From NCBI GenBank assembly GCA_025351615.1, contig JANXVP010000088.1:1-13004 (forward strand): a stretch of 13,004 bases of DNA. The letters are read 5' to 3'. The translations under genes and the position numbers were made by a program. This DNA comes from Ramlibacter sp. GTDB taxonomy: Bacteria; Pseudomonadota; Gammaproteobacteria; Burkholderiales; Burkholderiaceae_C. Of the stretch, positions 1 through 8,080 are shown piece after piece. The notes beneath the pieces are model-generated. The model was not told the origin of the DNA. It did not search any database and saw nothing but the letters and a program-made list of their open reading frames with translations. The first letter of the stretch is position 1. Each line of letters starts with the position of its first letter.

Positions 1-84
1 CCCCCTCAGCCGAGATGCAAACCGGCGGACACCCGCAGGCGGCAAAGGCCTGTTTCCAATCCTTTCTTTCCTCTGGAGGTTTCC

Positions 85-1794
85 ATGAAATTCCGTCTCC
101 ATCCCCTCGCCTACGCAACCCACGCCGCGCTGACCCTGACACTTGCCGCCTGCGGCGGCGGAGGGGGCGACGCGCCGCCGGTCAGCGAGAACAACGGTCA
201 GGCCGTCGTCACGCCACCCACTCCCGTTGTTGTGCCTCCACCCCCCGTCCTGGTCACGCTCACCGGATCGGTCATGGGCAACCAGGCCATCCGCAACGCC
301 GTGGTGTGCATGGACCTGAACGCCAACTCGGCCTGCGATGCCGATGAACCCGTCTCCGCCCGGACCGGCGTCGACGGTGCCTACAGCATCACGTATGACT
401 CGGCCAAGATCACGCCGGCGCAAGCAACCGCAGCGGCATTGATCGCGCCGATGGTTCCGGGCGCGGCAACCGAGGCCGGCACCACGATCGATGCTGCCGA
501 GCCCGGCGTCGGCAATGCTGCCAAGCCCTACGTAATGCGCCAGGTGCCCGGCAAGGCGGGCCAGATCAACCCGCTGACCACGCTGGTCGCCTCCGGCATT
601 GCCGATGGCATGACCGAGGCCGCGGCGCGCGCCAACGTCTCGACGCAATTGAACCTGCCACCGGCGGAAATCGACGACTACCAGTCCGACGCGGCGAGCA
701 ACGATGCCAATGTGCAGGACAACGCCCGTTGGATGGCGCAGGCGGTCAGGGCCGCGCTGGAGCAAGGCGTCACGGTGCGGGTCGGGGACCAGTCGGCAGC
801 GCTGGAGGCAGCCGCCGGCGATCTGGCCACCTTCCGCTACACCGATTCCGACAATTACTTCGTCCGCAGTTTCCGCCGTCTGGCCAAGGCAGCCGGCTTA
901 TCCGCAGTACAGAACCTCGACGTGCGCAGCGGCAAGACGGTCGGCAGCGCCACAGCCGACTCGGCGCTTTACAACTCCGCTTACCTGACCGACAAGGGCT
1001 GGATTCGCTGCGACGGCCCCTGGGACAGTACGGCCGGCACACCGAGCCGCAGCAACTACTGTGGCGGCTCAGAATCCGTCGGCTTCACTGTGCCGACCAG
1101 CGTCGCCGGCAAGACGATGACGGCCGTGGTCACGGAGATGCAGGCGGAGCCCGCCAGCAACGTGATCAATAACGGCTTGTCGGTGGCCAACCTCGTCACC
1201 GCACTCGGCACCGCCGTTTTCCCGGAGGGCAGCAACATCAACACGCGGGTCAGCCTGCAACTGGCGCCCAGCATCATGATCAGCAGCCTGAGTACCGACG
1301 GCCGGCCCCAGAACGAGGCGCAAACGCTGGAGCAATTGATCGCTGCCAAGCCGGCCAGCGCCGTGGCCCTGCCCAACCCCACCGGCAGTCTGGGGCTGGG
1401 CCTGGGCAGCGGAAACCTCAGGAACCTGCGGGTGGCCTTTACTGGAACCACCAATGCCACGTCGGGCACGGTGCAGTTCTACGAGTGCGACCTGGACAGC
1501 GCGCAGAGCGTCGCATCCAACTGCGCGGCCACAGTCGCGGGGACCTATACCATTGGCACCGCGCGCGGCGCAAGGGTGATGCGCTTCACCGGAAACCCCC
1601 CCACAGTGATGAGCAACGCCCGGGTGTATGCCGAGGTTCAGAACGCACCGACGGTGGCCGCGGGCAACTGGATCTATCAGGCGCGCGAAAGCAAAATGGA
1701 CTCGAAGTCCGCGATCAGCACGCAGAAGCGCCTGAGCGCCACGGCATGGGCCGCCATGGAAACCGCACTGAGCCTGGGCGGAGGCAAGAAGTAA
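85..1794 (+). CDS. Secreted lipoprotein of unknown function
   Basis: Predicted 569-residue protein exported and lipid-anchored. The N-terminus has a basic start, a hydrophobic stretch and a lipobox LAAC with the lipidated cysteine at residue 23, followed by a glycine run (CGGGGGD) and a proline-rich linker at about residues 44-56. Next comes a segment with V-C-M-D-L-N-A-N-S-A-C-D (near residue 75), acidic and Cys-containing, resembling the calcium-binding-type beta-sandwich modules seen in other betaproteobacterial lipoproteins; this is a resemblance only. The rest has few charged clusters, several Cys pairs (one in the RCDGPW...YCGG region, one in YECDLD...SNC) and looks like beta-rich extracellular domains. 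The start is well supported: GGAGGT lies 7 bases upstream of the ATG. It converges on the M48 protease gene and no operon partner is visible. I do not recognise a specific family; function unknown. Confidence 0.85.
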   Translation: MKFRLHPLAYATHAALTLTLAACGGGGGDAPPVSENNGQAVVTPPTPVVVPPPPVLVTLTGSVMGNQAIRNAVVCMDLNANSACDADEPVSARTGVDGAYSITYDSAKITPAQATAAALIAPMVPGAATEAGTTIDAAEPGVGNAAKPYVMRQVPGKAGQINPLTTLVASGIADGMTEAAARANVSTQLNLPPAEIDDYQSDAASNDANVQDNARWMAQAVRAALEQGVTVRVGDQSAALEAAAGDLATFRYTDSDNYFVRSFRRLAKAAGLSAVQNLDVRSGKTVGSATADSALYNSAYLTDKGWIRCDGPWDSTAGTPSRSNYCGGSESVGFTVPTSVAGKTMTAVVTEMQAEPASNVINNGLSVANLVTALGTAVFPEGSNINTRVSLQLAPSIMISSLSTDGRPQNEAQTLEQLIAAKPASAVALPNPTGSLGLGLGSGNLRNLRVAFTGTTNATSGTVQFYECDLDSAQSVASNCAATVAGTYTIGTARGARVMRFTGNPPTVMSNARVYAEVQNAPTVAAGNWIYQARESKMDSKSAISTQKRLSATAWAAMETALSLGGGKK

Positions 1795-1849
1795 ACGCGC
1801 CAGTGCGGGCCTCAGCGCCGCGCTATCGACGCGTGGGGGCCCAAGCAAC

Positions 1850-2686
1850 TCAGGCGTGCTTCGCCCGCTCGTACAGGGGCATCACGTTGGACAGGTTCTT
1901 CTGCAAGTCGGTGATTCGGGTGGTGCCCGATGGATGGGTGGACATCCACTGTGGCGGCGAACCCTTGCTGGCCTGGGCCATCTTCTTCCACAGCGTGATC
2001 GCGGCACGCGGGTCGTAGCCGGCCCGCGCCGCGAGCTCCATACCGACCAGATCGGCCTCGGACTCATCGGAGCGGCTGAACTTCAGTGACATGAGCTGCG
2101 CACCGTAACCGGTCAGCGCCTGCCCAACCTGCCCCAGCCCGAGGACCTGAACCAGCACATTGGCGCCGACGTTGGTCAGCGTGCCCTTGGCCATCCGCTC
2201 GCGTGCATGTTCGCGCAGCGCGTGCGCCATTTCGTGGCCCATCACCATTGCAACCTCGTCGTCGGTGAGCTTGAGCTGGTCCAGGATGCCGGAAAAAATG
2301 GCGATCTTCCCGCCGGGCATGCAGAAGGCGTTGACCTGGTTGGATCCGATCAGGTTGACTTCCCACTTCCAGTTGACGGCGCGAGAATTCCACTGCGGCG
2401 CCTGCGCAATCAGGCGCTGCGCCACGGCGCGGATGCGTTGCAGCTGCGGATGGTCCGGTTGCGCCAGGGCTCGTTTGGATGCCGCCTGCTGCAGGATGTC
2501 GTTGTATTGCTGCGCGGCGGCGTTTTCGACCTCCGCGGCTGGAACCAGGCTGGCCAGCCTGGACGACTTTCCGACCGCCACGCCTTCGTGCTGGGCCCAT
2601 GCCCCCGTCGCAGGCACGCCGACCAACACCGCACACAGGGCCAGCCGTGTCCACAGCCGCGCGCCAGCCGGTTTCGAATTCTTCAT
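1850..2686 (-). CDS. M48 family secreted zinc metalloprotease
   Basis: Predicted 278-residue peptidase of the M48 (HtpX/BepA/LoiP-like) group. Residues 1-31 form a Sec signal peptide ending in AWA before QHEG, so the enzyme should act in the periplasm. The zinc site is visible: HEMAH at residues 151-155 gives two histidine ligands and the catalytic glutamate, and E210 in SESEADLVG supplies the third ligand. The HPSGTTR segment near residue 251 is also typical of the family, which removes misfolded or misassembled envelope proteins. No TPR repeats follow, so it is a short LoiP/YggG-style form rather than a full BepA. A GGAGA ribosome binding site precedes the ATG. It is divergent from the ampG-like gene with only 46 bases between them, so promoters probably overlap. 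The family call is firm; the natural substrate is unknown. Confidence 0.93.
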   Translation of the reverse strand: MKNSKPAGARLWTRLALCAVLVGVPATGAWAQHEGVAVGKSSRLASLVPAAEVENAAAQQYNDILQQAASKRALAQPDHPQLQRIRAVAQRLIAQAPQWNSRAVNWKWEVNLIGSNQVNAFCMPGGKIAIFSGILDQLKLTDDEVAMVMGHEMAHALREHARERMAKGTLTNVGANVLVQVLGLGQVGQALTGYGAQLMSLKFSRSDESEADLVGMELAARAGYDPRAAITLWKKMAQASKGSPPQWMSTHPSGTTRITDLQKNLSNVMPLYERAKHA

Positions 2687-2732
2687 CGCATCTCCACAGG
2701 GGAAAGGTCCAACATCCTCTTATTATTCCGGG

Positions 2733-4343
2733 ATGCAAGAAGCCCCCCCTGTCAGTCAAGAGCGCAAGCCTTCGTGGGGCGCTACCCTGCGGGTCTACAC
2801 CGAGCCGGCGACACTGAGAATGCTGTTCCTGGGCTTCTCCGCGGGCCTGCCTTTGCTGCTGGTGCTCGGGACCCTGAGCTTCCGCTTGCGGGAGGCGGGC
2901 ATCGACCGCGCAACCATCGGCTTCCTCAGCTGGGTCGGGTTGGCGTACGCCTTCAAATGGGTCTGGGCGCCCCTGGTGGATCGCTGCCCAATACCTATCC
3001 TGTCGCGCGTGCTGGGCCAACGGCGCGCCTGGCTGATACTGGCCCAACTGGCCATCATGGGCGGCCTGGCCGGCATGGCGCTGGTCGATCCGCAGTCGGG
3101 CCTGCAGGCCATCATCTGGTGTGCCGTGGTGGTGGCCTTCGGCTCCGCGACCCAGGATATTGCGCTGGACGCTTTCCGCATCGAATCGGCACCGATCGAC
3201 CGGCAGGCCGCCCTGGCCGCGACCTACCAGACCGGTTACCGCCTGGCCATGATCTGGGCCGGCGCCGGTGTGTTGTGGATCGCGGCGCGGTCAGAAGTCG
3301 CTGGCGCCGCCAGCTACCAGCACGGCGCATGGCGGACGGCCTATCTCACGATGGCCGCGTCGATGCTGGTGGGCATGTTCACCGTCCTGTTCACGCGCGA
3401 GCCCCGACCGCGCGATGCGCAGGCCGACCGCGCGATGCGCGGCGAAGTCGCGCAACGGCTGGCGCGCGACGGCCTGGCCTTCACCTGGCCACAGGCGCTG
3501 ATCTTCGCCGGCCTGGTCGGCCTGATGACGGCCATGGTGCGCGCGCCGCTCGGCGCGATCGGCTTGCCGGAGGCCTGCCTGTACGTGATTCTGCTGGCGG
3601 TCGGCGCGGCGGGCTTGTGGCGGGGCCTTGGGGCTGCAGCGCCATTGCATGTCGCGGTGCCGCCCCGGATGGCGCCTGTCACGGCCTGGGTGCAGCTGGT
3701 GGTGATCGAGCCGTTCGCGGAGTTCCTGCAGCGCTATGGCTGGCATGCGGTGCTGATCCTGGCGCTGATCTCGGTCTACCGCATCAGCGACATCGTGATG
3801 GGCATCATGGCCAACCCGTTCTACGTCGACATGGGCTACACCAAAGACGAAGTCGCGGCAGTGACGAAAGTCTATGGCGTGCTGATGACGCTGGCCGGCG
3901 CCTTCATCGGTGGCGTGCTGTCGATGCGGGTGGGAGTGATGCGGGTGCTGATGCTCGGTGCCTTCCTGAGCGCCGCCAGCAATCTGCTCTTCGCCTGGCT
4001 CGGCACCCGCGGGCACGACGTCACGGCGCTGATCCTGATCGTGTCGGCCGACAACCTCTCCAGCGGGATCGCGTCGGCCGCGTTTGTGGCCTACCTGTCC
4101 AGCCTCACCAACATCGGCTATTCGGCCACCCAGTACGCCCTGTTCTCTTCGGTGATGCTGCTGCTGCCCAAATATCTCGCGGGGTTTTCAGGCCAGTACG
4201 TGGATGCCCATGGCTACGTCAATTTCTTCACCGCGACCGCGGTGCTCGGCCTGCCGGTGCTGGTGCTGGTCTGGCTGGCATCGCGCATCGGACCTGCGGT
4301 TGTCGCGCCGCCCGGCGCTGTTCCGGGCGCTGGCGCGACCTGA
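2733..4343 (+). CDS. ampG: AmpG-family muropeptide permease (MFS)
   Basis: Predicted 536-residue inner-membrane transporter of the major facilitator superfamily. AmpG imports anhydromuropeptides released during wall turnover so they can be recycled, and it influences AmpC beta-lactamase induction in species that have that circuit. Family signatures are visible: KWVWAPLVDR in the second-helix loop, SATQDIALDAFRIE near the end of the fourth helix region, and a C-terminal half containing ADNLSSGIASAAF and YSATQYALFSS. About 12-14 hydrophobic helices can be counted, with an Ala/Pro-rich tail. The frame is open further upstream, but that part lies over the opposite-strand protease gene, so the ATG at 2733 is chosen. 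It has no clear Shine-Dalgarno; a TATTAT box only 6 bases before it suggests a leaderless or very short leader. A second Met at 2820 is possible but would remove N-terminal residues before the first helix. Confidence 0.9.
   Translation: MQEAPPVSQERKPSWGATLRVYTEPATLRMLFLGFSAGLPLLLVLGTLSFRLREAGIDRATIGFLSWVGLAYAFKWVWAPLVDRCPIPILSRVLGQRRAWLILAQLAIMGGLAGMALVDPQSGLQAIIWCAVVVAFGSATQDIALDAFRIESAPIDRQAALAATYQTGYRLAMIWAGAGVLWIAARSEVAGAASYQHGAWRTAYLTMAASMLVGMFTVLFTREPRPRDAQADRAMRGEVAQRLARDGLAFTWPQALIFAGLVGLMTAMVRAPLGAIGLPEACLYVILLAVGAAGLWRGLGAAAPLHVAVPPRMAPVTAWVQLVVIEPFAEFLQRYGWHAVLILALISVYRISDIVMGIMANPFYVDMGYTKDEVAAVTKVYGVLMTLAGAFIGGVLSMRVGVMRVLMLGAFLSAASNLLFAWLGTRGHDVTALILIVSADNLSSGIASAAFVAYLSSLTNIGYSATQYALFSSVMLLLPKYLAGFSGQYVDAHGYVNFFTATAVLGLPVLVLVWLASRIGPAVVAPPGAVPGAGAT
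3404..3440 (+). repeat. 17-bp direct repeat inside the ampG-like gene
   Basis: CCGACCGCGCGATGCGC occurs at 3404-3420 and again at 3424-3440, a period of 20 bases. Because 20 is not a multiple of three, the two copies are read in different frames (PRPRDAQ, then ADRAMRG). They fall in the charged cytoplasmic loop following the sixth helix region. This looks like a small local duplication tolerated in a loop. Confidence 0.8.
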
Positions 4344-4355
4344 GCGGCCCGACCA

Positions 4356-4371
4356 TTTACCTAACTTTACC
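4356..4371 (+). promoter_or_regulatory. Candidate response-regulator operator (direct repeat)
   Basis: TTTACC occurs twice, at 4356-4361 and 4366-4371, giving a direct repeat with a 10-base period in an AT-richer patch of otherwise GC-rich DNA. OmpR/PhoB-type regulators typically bind tandem half-sites about one helical turn apart, and this pair lies about 75 bases upstream of a gene for such a regulator. Autoregulation is an inference. No convincing -35/-10 pair was found nearby. Confidence 0.35.
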
Positions 4372-4445
4372 GCCGCGACAGGCGCGCTTGCCGCGTGGTG
4401 CGGATGATGGCGGCTTCCCCACTCCCCGCTATTACCATCGTGGGC

Positions 4446-5159
4446 ATGCAGCAACTCCTGATGATCGAAGACGACACCCGCCTCGCGCAGATGGTGGGCG
4501 AGTACCTGGAGCGCTCCGGTTTCGGCGTGACGCACGCGGTGGACGCGAGGGCTGGCATGGCCATGCTGCAGCAGCCTCCAGGCGGTGCGCCGGTTGACTT
4601 GCTGATCCTGGACCTGATGCTGCCTGACATGGACGGCCTTGAGGTCTGCCGCCGCGTTCGCGCGCTCTCCGGCGAAACCGGCAGGGTGCCGGTGCTGATG
4701 CTGACCGCCAAGGGCGACCCGATGGACCGCATCGTCGGCCTCGAGGTCGGTGCCGACGATTACCTGCCCAAGCCGTTCGAGCCGCGCGAGTTGCTGGCGC
4801 GCATCCGGGCCATCCTGCGCCGGCGCAGCGAGGGCACGGCGCCGGCGGTCAAGCTGCTGCGCTTCGGTTCGCTGGAGATCGATCGCGATGCGCGCACGGT
4901 CACCGTCGGCGGCCACGCCTGCGACCTCACGTCGTACCAGTTCGACCTGCTGATTGCGCTGGCCGAGCGCGCCGGCCGCGTGCTGACGCGCGACCAGATC
5001 ATGGAAGCGGTCCGCGGCCGCGAACTCGAAGCCTTCGACCGCTCGATCGACGTGCACATGGGACGCATCCGGGCCGCGATCGAAGAGGACGCCAAGAACC
5101 CCAAGCGCATTCTCACCGTGCGGGGCGTCGGCTACGTCTTCGCCAAGCAGCAGGACTGA
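4446..5159 (+). CDS. OmpR-family two-component response regulator
   Basis: Predicted 237-residue cytoplasmic DNA-binding response regulator. The receiver domain (about 3-118) shows the acidic pair E8/D9/D10, phosphoacceptor D56 in LLILDLMLPDMDG, T87 in MLTAKGD and K109 in DYLPKPF, so all catalytic positions are present. The C-terminal winged helix (about 138-235) has the expected TSYQFDLLIALAERAGRVL and RSIDVHMGRIRAAIE segments and ends GVGYVFAKQQD. This is the RstA/OmpR/PhoB layout. The start is set at the ATG directly before QQLLMIEDD because the receiver beta-strand begins there; an in-frame ATG at 4395 would add 17 unlikely residues. No strong ribosome binding site is seen. The kinase gene starts 24 bases downstream, so the two form an operon. 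Target genes cannot be read from the sequence. Confidence 0.93.
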   Translation: MQQLLMIEDDTRLAQMVGEYLERSGFGVTHAVDARAGMAMLQQPPGGAPVDLLILDLMLPDMDGLEVCRRVRALSGETGRVPVLMLTAKGDPMDRIVGLEVGADDYLPKPFEPRELLARIRAILRRRSEGTAPAVKLLRFGSLEIDRDARTVTVGGHACDLTSYQFDLLIALAERAGRVLTRDQIMEAVRGRELEAFDRSIDVHMGRIRAAIEEDAKNPKRILTVRGVGYVFAKQQD

Positions 5160-5183
5160 CGCGGCTGCGTCGGCAGGTGCCCC

Positions 5184-6350
5184 GTGCGGTTTCCGATCTA
5201 CCTGCGCATCTGGCTGGCCGTGGTGGTCGGCGTAGGCATTCTCACGGTGGCGTTCGGCTGGCTCTGGCGCTTCAATGCGGAACAGGCGCCGGCCCGCGAG
5301 ATTGTGATCCGCAACGAATCCGGCGACGTGCTGGGACAAACCAGGCAGCGCCCGGTACGGGTGCCGGGTCAGGGCGTCGAGTTCCAGGTGGTGATGAACG
5401 ACGGCGGCACCCTGGTGGTCCAGATCCCGCCGCGCCCGCGCCGCGAAGGCGAAGGCATTCCCCCGCGGCCGTGGGCGCGCGGACCCGAGGGCCTGCTCTG
5501 GATGCTCGCCATCGTCGCGCTGGCCGTGGCCATCGGCACCTATCCCATCATCCGGCGACTGACCCAGCGGCTGGAAGACCTGCGGCGCGGTGTGGAGCGC
5601 TGGGGCGAAGGCGACCTGAGCGTGCGGGTCAAGGAAACCGGATCGGATGAGGTGGCCTTCCTGGCGCGGCGCTTCAACCATGCCGCGGAGCGGGTCGAAA
5701 CCCTGGTCAAGACGCACAAGTCGCTGCTTGCCAACGCGTCGCACGAGTTGCGGTCACCGCTGGCTCGCATCCGCATGGGACTGGAATTGATGGGCAGCGG
5801 AACAACGCCGACAGTCCGGGGCGAGATCTCGCGCAACATTGCAGAGCTGGACCAGCTGATCGACGAGATCCTGCTGTCGAGCCGGCTCGACGCGCGCGAG
5901 AGCGATATCGGGTCGATCGAGCAGGTCGACCTGACAGGGCTCGCGGCCGAAGAGTGCGCACGATCCGGCGCCGAGCTGGTGGAGGTAAACCAGGGCCGGG
6001 CCATCGTTGCCGACGGCGTGTCGCGCCTGTTGCGCCGCGCCATTCGCAACCTGCTGGAGAACGCGCGGCGCTACGGCAATGGCTTGGTGACGGTCGAGGT
6101 GAAGCGCGAAGGGTCCCAGGCCGTGGTTCGCGTCAGCGACCAGGGGCCCGGCGTGCCTCCGGCGGAACGCGAGCGGATTTTCGAGCCGTTCTACCGGCTC
6201 CAGGGCGTCAGTGAGCGGGACGGCGGCGTCGGCCTGGGGTTGGCACTGGTTCGCTCCATCGCCACGCGGCACAACGGCAGCGTCCGATGCGAAGGCAACA
6301 GCAATGGCGGCGCGACATTCGTCTTCAATCTCCCCTGTCACGAGGTGTAA
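5184..6350 (+). CDS. Membrane sensor histidine kinase
   Basis: Predicted 388-residue partner of the preceding response regulator. Order of parts: transmembrane helix 1 (about 8-29), a short periplasmic sensor segment (about 30-102) with basic and proline-rich patches, transmembrane helix 2 (about 103-122), HAMP linker (about 123-178), HisKA domain with the phosphorylated H187 in ASHELRSPLARIR, and the ATP-binding domain with N-box N289/N293, G1 DQGPG at 319-323, F-box FEPFY and G2 box GVGLGLAL at about 348-355. All functional boxes are intact. The start is a GTG; AGGTG sits 4 bases upstream and the protein begins directly with the first membrane helix. The periplasmic part is small, as in RstB-like kinases. 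The signal sensed is unknown. The gene is followed by a strong terminator about 125 bases downstream. Confidence 0.93.
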   Translation: MRFPIYLRIWLAVVVGVGILTVAFGWLWRFNAEQAPAREIVIRNESGDVLGQTRQRPVRVPGQGVEFQVVMNDGGTLVVQIPPRPRREGEGIPPRPWARGPEGLLWMLAIVALAVAIGTYPIIRRLTQRLEDLRRGVERWGEGDLSVRVKETGSDEVAFLARRFNHAAERVETLVKTHKSLLANASHELRSPLARIRMGLELMGSGTTPTVRGEISRNIAELDQLIDEILLSSRLDARESDIGSIEQVDLTGLAAEECARSGAELVEVNQGRAIVADGVSRLLRRAIRNLLENARRYGNGLVTVEVKREGSQAVVRVSDQGPGVPPAERERIFEPFYRLQGVSERDGGVGLGLALVRSIATRHNGSVRCEGNSNGGATFVFNLPCHEV

Positions 6351-6475
6351 TTCCGTGTAAGAGAGTCCGGCAATGCTGGCTGGCGCCGTGAAAAAGTACC
6401 AACATGGCGGCTTGGCAAAGTCCGCGCTCCAGCGGCTTTCACTTCTCCCAACGACGTCCTTCCAAGGACTTGATA
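6351..6475. other. Non-coding stretch leading to the terminator
   Basis: Between the kinase stop and the terminator I see no credible protein gene. A perfect short palindrome GTCCTTCCAAGGAC lies at 6456-6469, just before the terminator stem. The stretch could be a 3' untranslated region of the two-component operon or could encode a small RNA ending at the terminator. No promoter with a recognisable -35/-10 pair was seen to support the small-RNA reading. Confidence 0.3.
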
Positions 6476-6502
6476 CAGCCACCGCGAGGTGGCTGTTTTT
6501 TT
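6476..6502 (+). terminator. Intrinsic (Rho-independent) terminator
   Basis: A perfect 8-bp stem, CAGCCACC at 6476-6483 and GGTGGCTG at 6488-6495, encloses a GCGA tetraloop and is followed by seven T residues (6496-6502). GNRA-type loop, GC-rich stem and uninterrupted T run make this a textbook terminator for rightward transcription, presumably ending the two-component operon transcript. The next gene's ribosome binding site lies only about 18 bases beyond the T run. Confidence 0.92.
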
Positions 6503-6580
6503 GGCGCGTCCTCGGCAACGAAGGAGTACTATTTCGATGTGATCCAGCATCCGCCCCGGAAAGCCGTGACAGTTGCGCGA

Positions 6581-6916
6581 ATGAAGACCGCAGCGGTTCA
6601 GGACGACGTGCGCCAGGCCGAAGCGGAACTGCATGATGCAAACGAGGTCCTTGCGGACACGACGGTCGGCACGATCGTCACCAGGGAAACGGTGCAGGCT
6701 GCGCTGTTGCAGAACCTCAATGTCGAAGGCCAGCTCCATGATGCGGTGAAAGAGCTGCAGGTGGTCAAGGAGTTGCTGAAAACGGCGGAGGAAGGAAAGG
6801 CACTTCGTGAAAACGAAGACTCGACACTGGCGGGGCGCCGTTCGGGTGAGGGGGTCGACAGCGTTCTGGAGCACATGACCGCCGCCGCAAGGCGTAAAGA
6901 CCTGCCCCGCAATTGA
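6581..6916 (+). CDS. Small helical protein of unknown function
   Basis: A 111-residue cytoplasmic protein from the ATG at 6581, with no signal peptide or membrane segment. It is rich in Glu, Ala, Leu and Val with heptad-like spacing (for example AEAELHDANEVLAD, and VEGQLHDAVKELQVVKELL), so one or two long amphipathic or coiled-coil helices are likely. The C-terminus is basic (AARRKDLPRN). The start is uncertain. A strong AAGGAG at 6521-6526 would suit the in-frame GTG at 6539 (12-base gap, 125 residues); GTG at 6566 is another option, and the ATG chosen here lacks a clear ribosome binding site. Codon use is like the neighbours. It sits alone between a terminator and the convergent acr3 gene. 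I do not recognise a named family; a conserved Burkholderiales hypothetical protein is my best guess. Confidence 0.6.
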   Translation: MKTAAVQDDVRQAEAELHDANEVLADTTVGTIVTRETVQAALLQNLNVEGQLHDAVKELQVVKELLKTAEEGKALRENEDSTLAGRRSGEGVDSVLEHMTAAARRKDLPRN

Positions 6917-6988
6917 AGGATGGTCAGGCGCGGCGGACTCCATCGTCCTCGATGAATCTCGCGCAGCAGGCCGACGGTCGTGGTCATC

Positions 6989-8080
6989 TCAGCTGCGCTG
7001 CGTTGCCAGGCCGGCCTCGTACCAGCCTTGCGAGCGGTTCACGACGGCGACCACCGCCAGCATGACTGGCACTTCGATCAGCACGCCGACCACCGTTGCC
7101 AGGGCAGCGCCTGACCGGAATCCGAACAGGCTGATGGCGGTCGCGACGGCCAGCTCGAAAAAGTTGCTCGCGCCAATAAGCGCAGAAGGGCCGGCAATGC
7201 AATGCTGTACGCCCATCCTGCGATTGAGCCAGTACGCAAGGCCCGAATTCAGCACCACCTGGATCAGGATGGGCACGGCCAGCAGCGCGATGACCACCGG
7301 CTGGCGGATGATCGCCTCGCCCTGGAAAGCGAACAGCAAGACCAGTGTCAGCAGCAGCGCCGAGATGGAGCAGGCGCCGAGCCTTGCCACGATCGCTTCG
7401 AAGTGCTCCACCCCCCTGGCGAGCAGCGCCCTGCGCCATGCCTGCGCGATCGCGACCGGCACCACGATGTACAGGCCGACGGAGGTCAGCAGCGTGTCCC
7501 ACGGCACGGTGATCGATGACAGGCCGAGCAGCAGCGCCACGATGGGCGCGAAGGCGACGACCATGATGGAATCGTTGAGCGCGACCTGCGACAGCGTGAA
7601 GTAAGGGTCGCCTCTGCACAGCTGGCTCCAGACGAAGACCATCGCCGTGCAGGGCGCCGCCGCCAGCAGGATGAGGCCGGCAATGTAACTGTCGATCTGC
7701 TCCGGCGGCAGGATCGGGGCGAACACATGCCGAATGAAAATCCAGCCCAGCAGCGCCATGGAAAACGGCTTCACCGCCCAGTTGACGAACAGCGTCACGC
7801 CGATGCCGCGGGCATGGGATTTCACCTGGCCGAGCGCTGCGAAGTCGATCTTCAGCAGCATCGGAATCATCATCACCCAGATCAGCACGCCCACGGGCAG
7901 GTTCACCTTGGCGACCTCCAGTGCCGCGACCGCACGAAAGAGGCCCGGGAACAACTGGCCGAGCGTGACGCCAGTGACGATACACAGACCTACCCAAACA
8001 GTCAGGTAGCGCTCGAAAAAGCTGATTGCGGATCTGGCGGGAATTGCCGCCTGGGCGCAGACGAAGTCGGTGCGAGGCAT
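6989..8080 (-). CDS. acr3: ACR3-family arsenite efflux permease
   Basis: Predicted 363-residue inner-membrane transporter that expels As(III), usually driven by the proton gradient. About ten hydrophobic helices can be counted. The two residues known to be essential in ACR3 are visible in context: C144 in APCTAMVFVWS of the fourth helix and E336 in VGVLIEVPVML of the ninth. The segment GPSALIGASNFFELAVA is also characteristic. The start is set at the ATG at 8080, preceded by AAGG, because it gives the usual ACR3 length. The frame stays open to a TTG at 8161, but that extension overlaps arsR even further. The gene overlaps the 3' end of arsR by 79 bases as read, so it is co-transcribed and probably translationally coupled. 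No arsC arsenate reductase follows; the next gene downstream is convergent. Confidence 0.93.
   Translation of the reverse strand: MPRTDFVCAQAAIPARSAISFFERYLTVWVGLCIVTGVTLGQLFPGLFRAVAALEVAKVNLPVGVLIWVMMIPMLLKIDFAALGQVKSHARGIGVTLFVNWAVKPFSMALLGWIFIRHVFAPILPPEQIDSYIAGLILLAAAPCTAMVFVWSQLCRGDPYFTLSQVALNDSIMVVAFAPIVALLLGLSSITVPWDTLLTSVGLYIVVPVAIAQAWRRALLARGVEHFEAIVARLGACSISALLLTLVLLFAFQGEAIIRQPVVIALLAVPILIQVVLNSGLAYWLNRRMGVQHCIAGPSALIGASNFFELAVATAISLFGFRSGAALATVVGVLIEVPVMLAVVAVVNRSQGWYEAGLATQRS

Noticed and set aside
1795..1849. Terminator between the convergent lipoprotein and protease genes
   Set aside because: GC-rich, but I found no clean stem followed by a T run on either strand.
2160..2732. 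Open rightward frame that would extend the AmpG protein by 191 residues
   Set aside because: It lies on the opposite strand of the M48 protease gene, which has an intact zinc site and signal peptide. The AmpG family does not have such an extension.
4187..5744. Long leftward frame opposite the two-component genes
   Set aside because: His/Arg/Gln-rich antisense translation of GC-rich coding DNA with no domain features. The rightward genes have complete catalytic motifs.
6598..6987. Leftward frame starting one base after the acr3 stop (MTTTVGLLREIH...), a possible third ars gene
   Set aside because: It runs over the small helical gene on the other strand and shows no arsC, arsH or other ars motif. 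A short truncated remnant cannot be excluded but is not supported.
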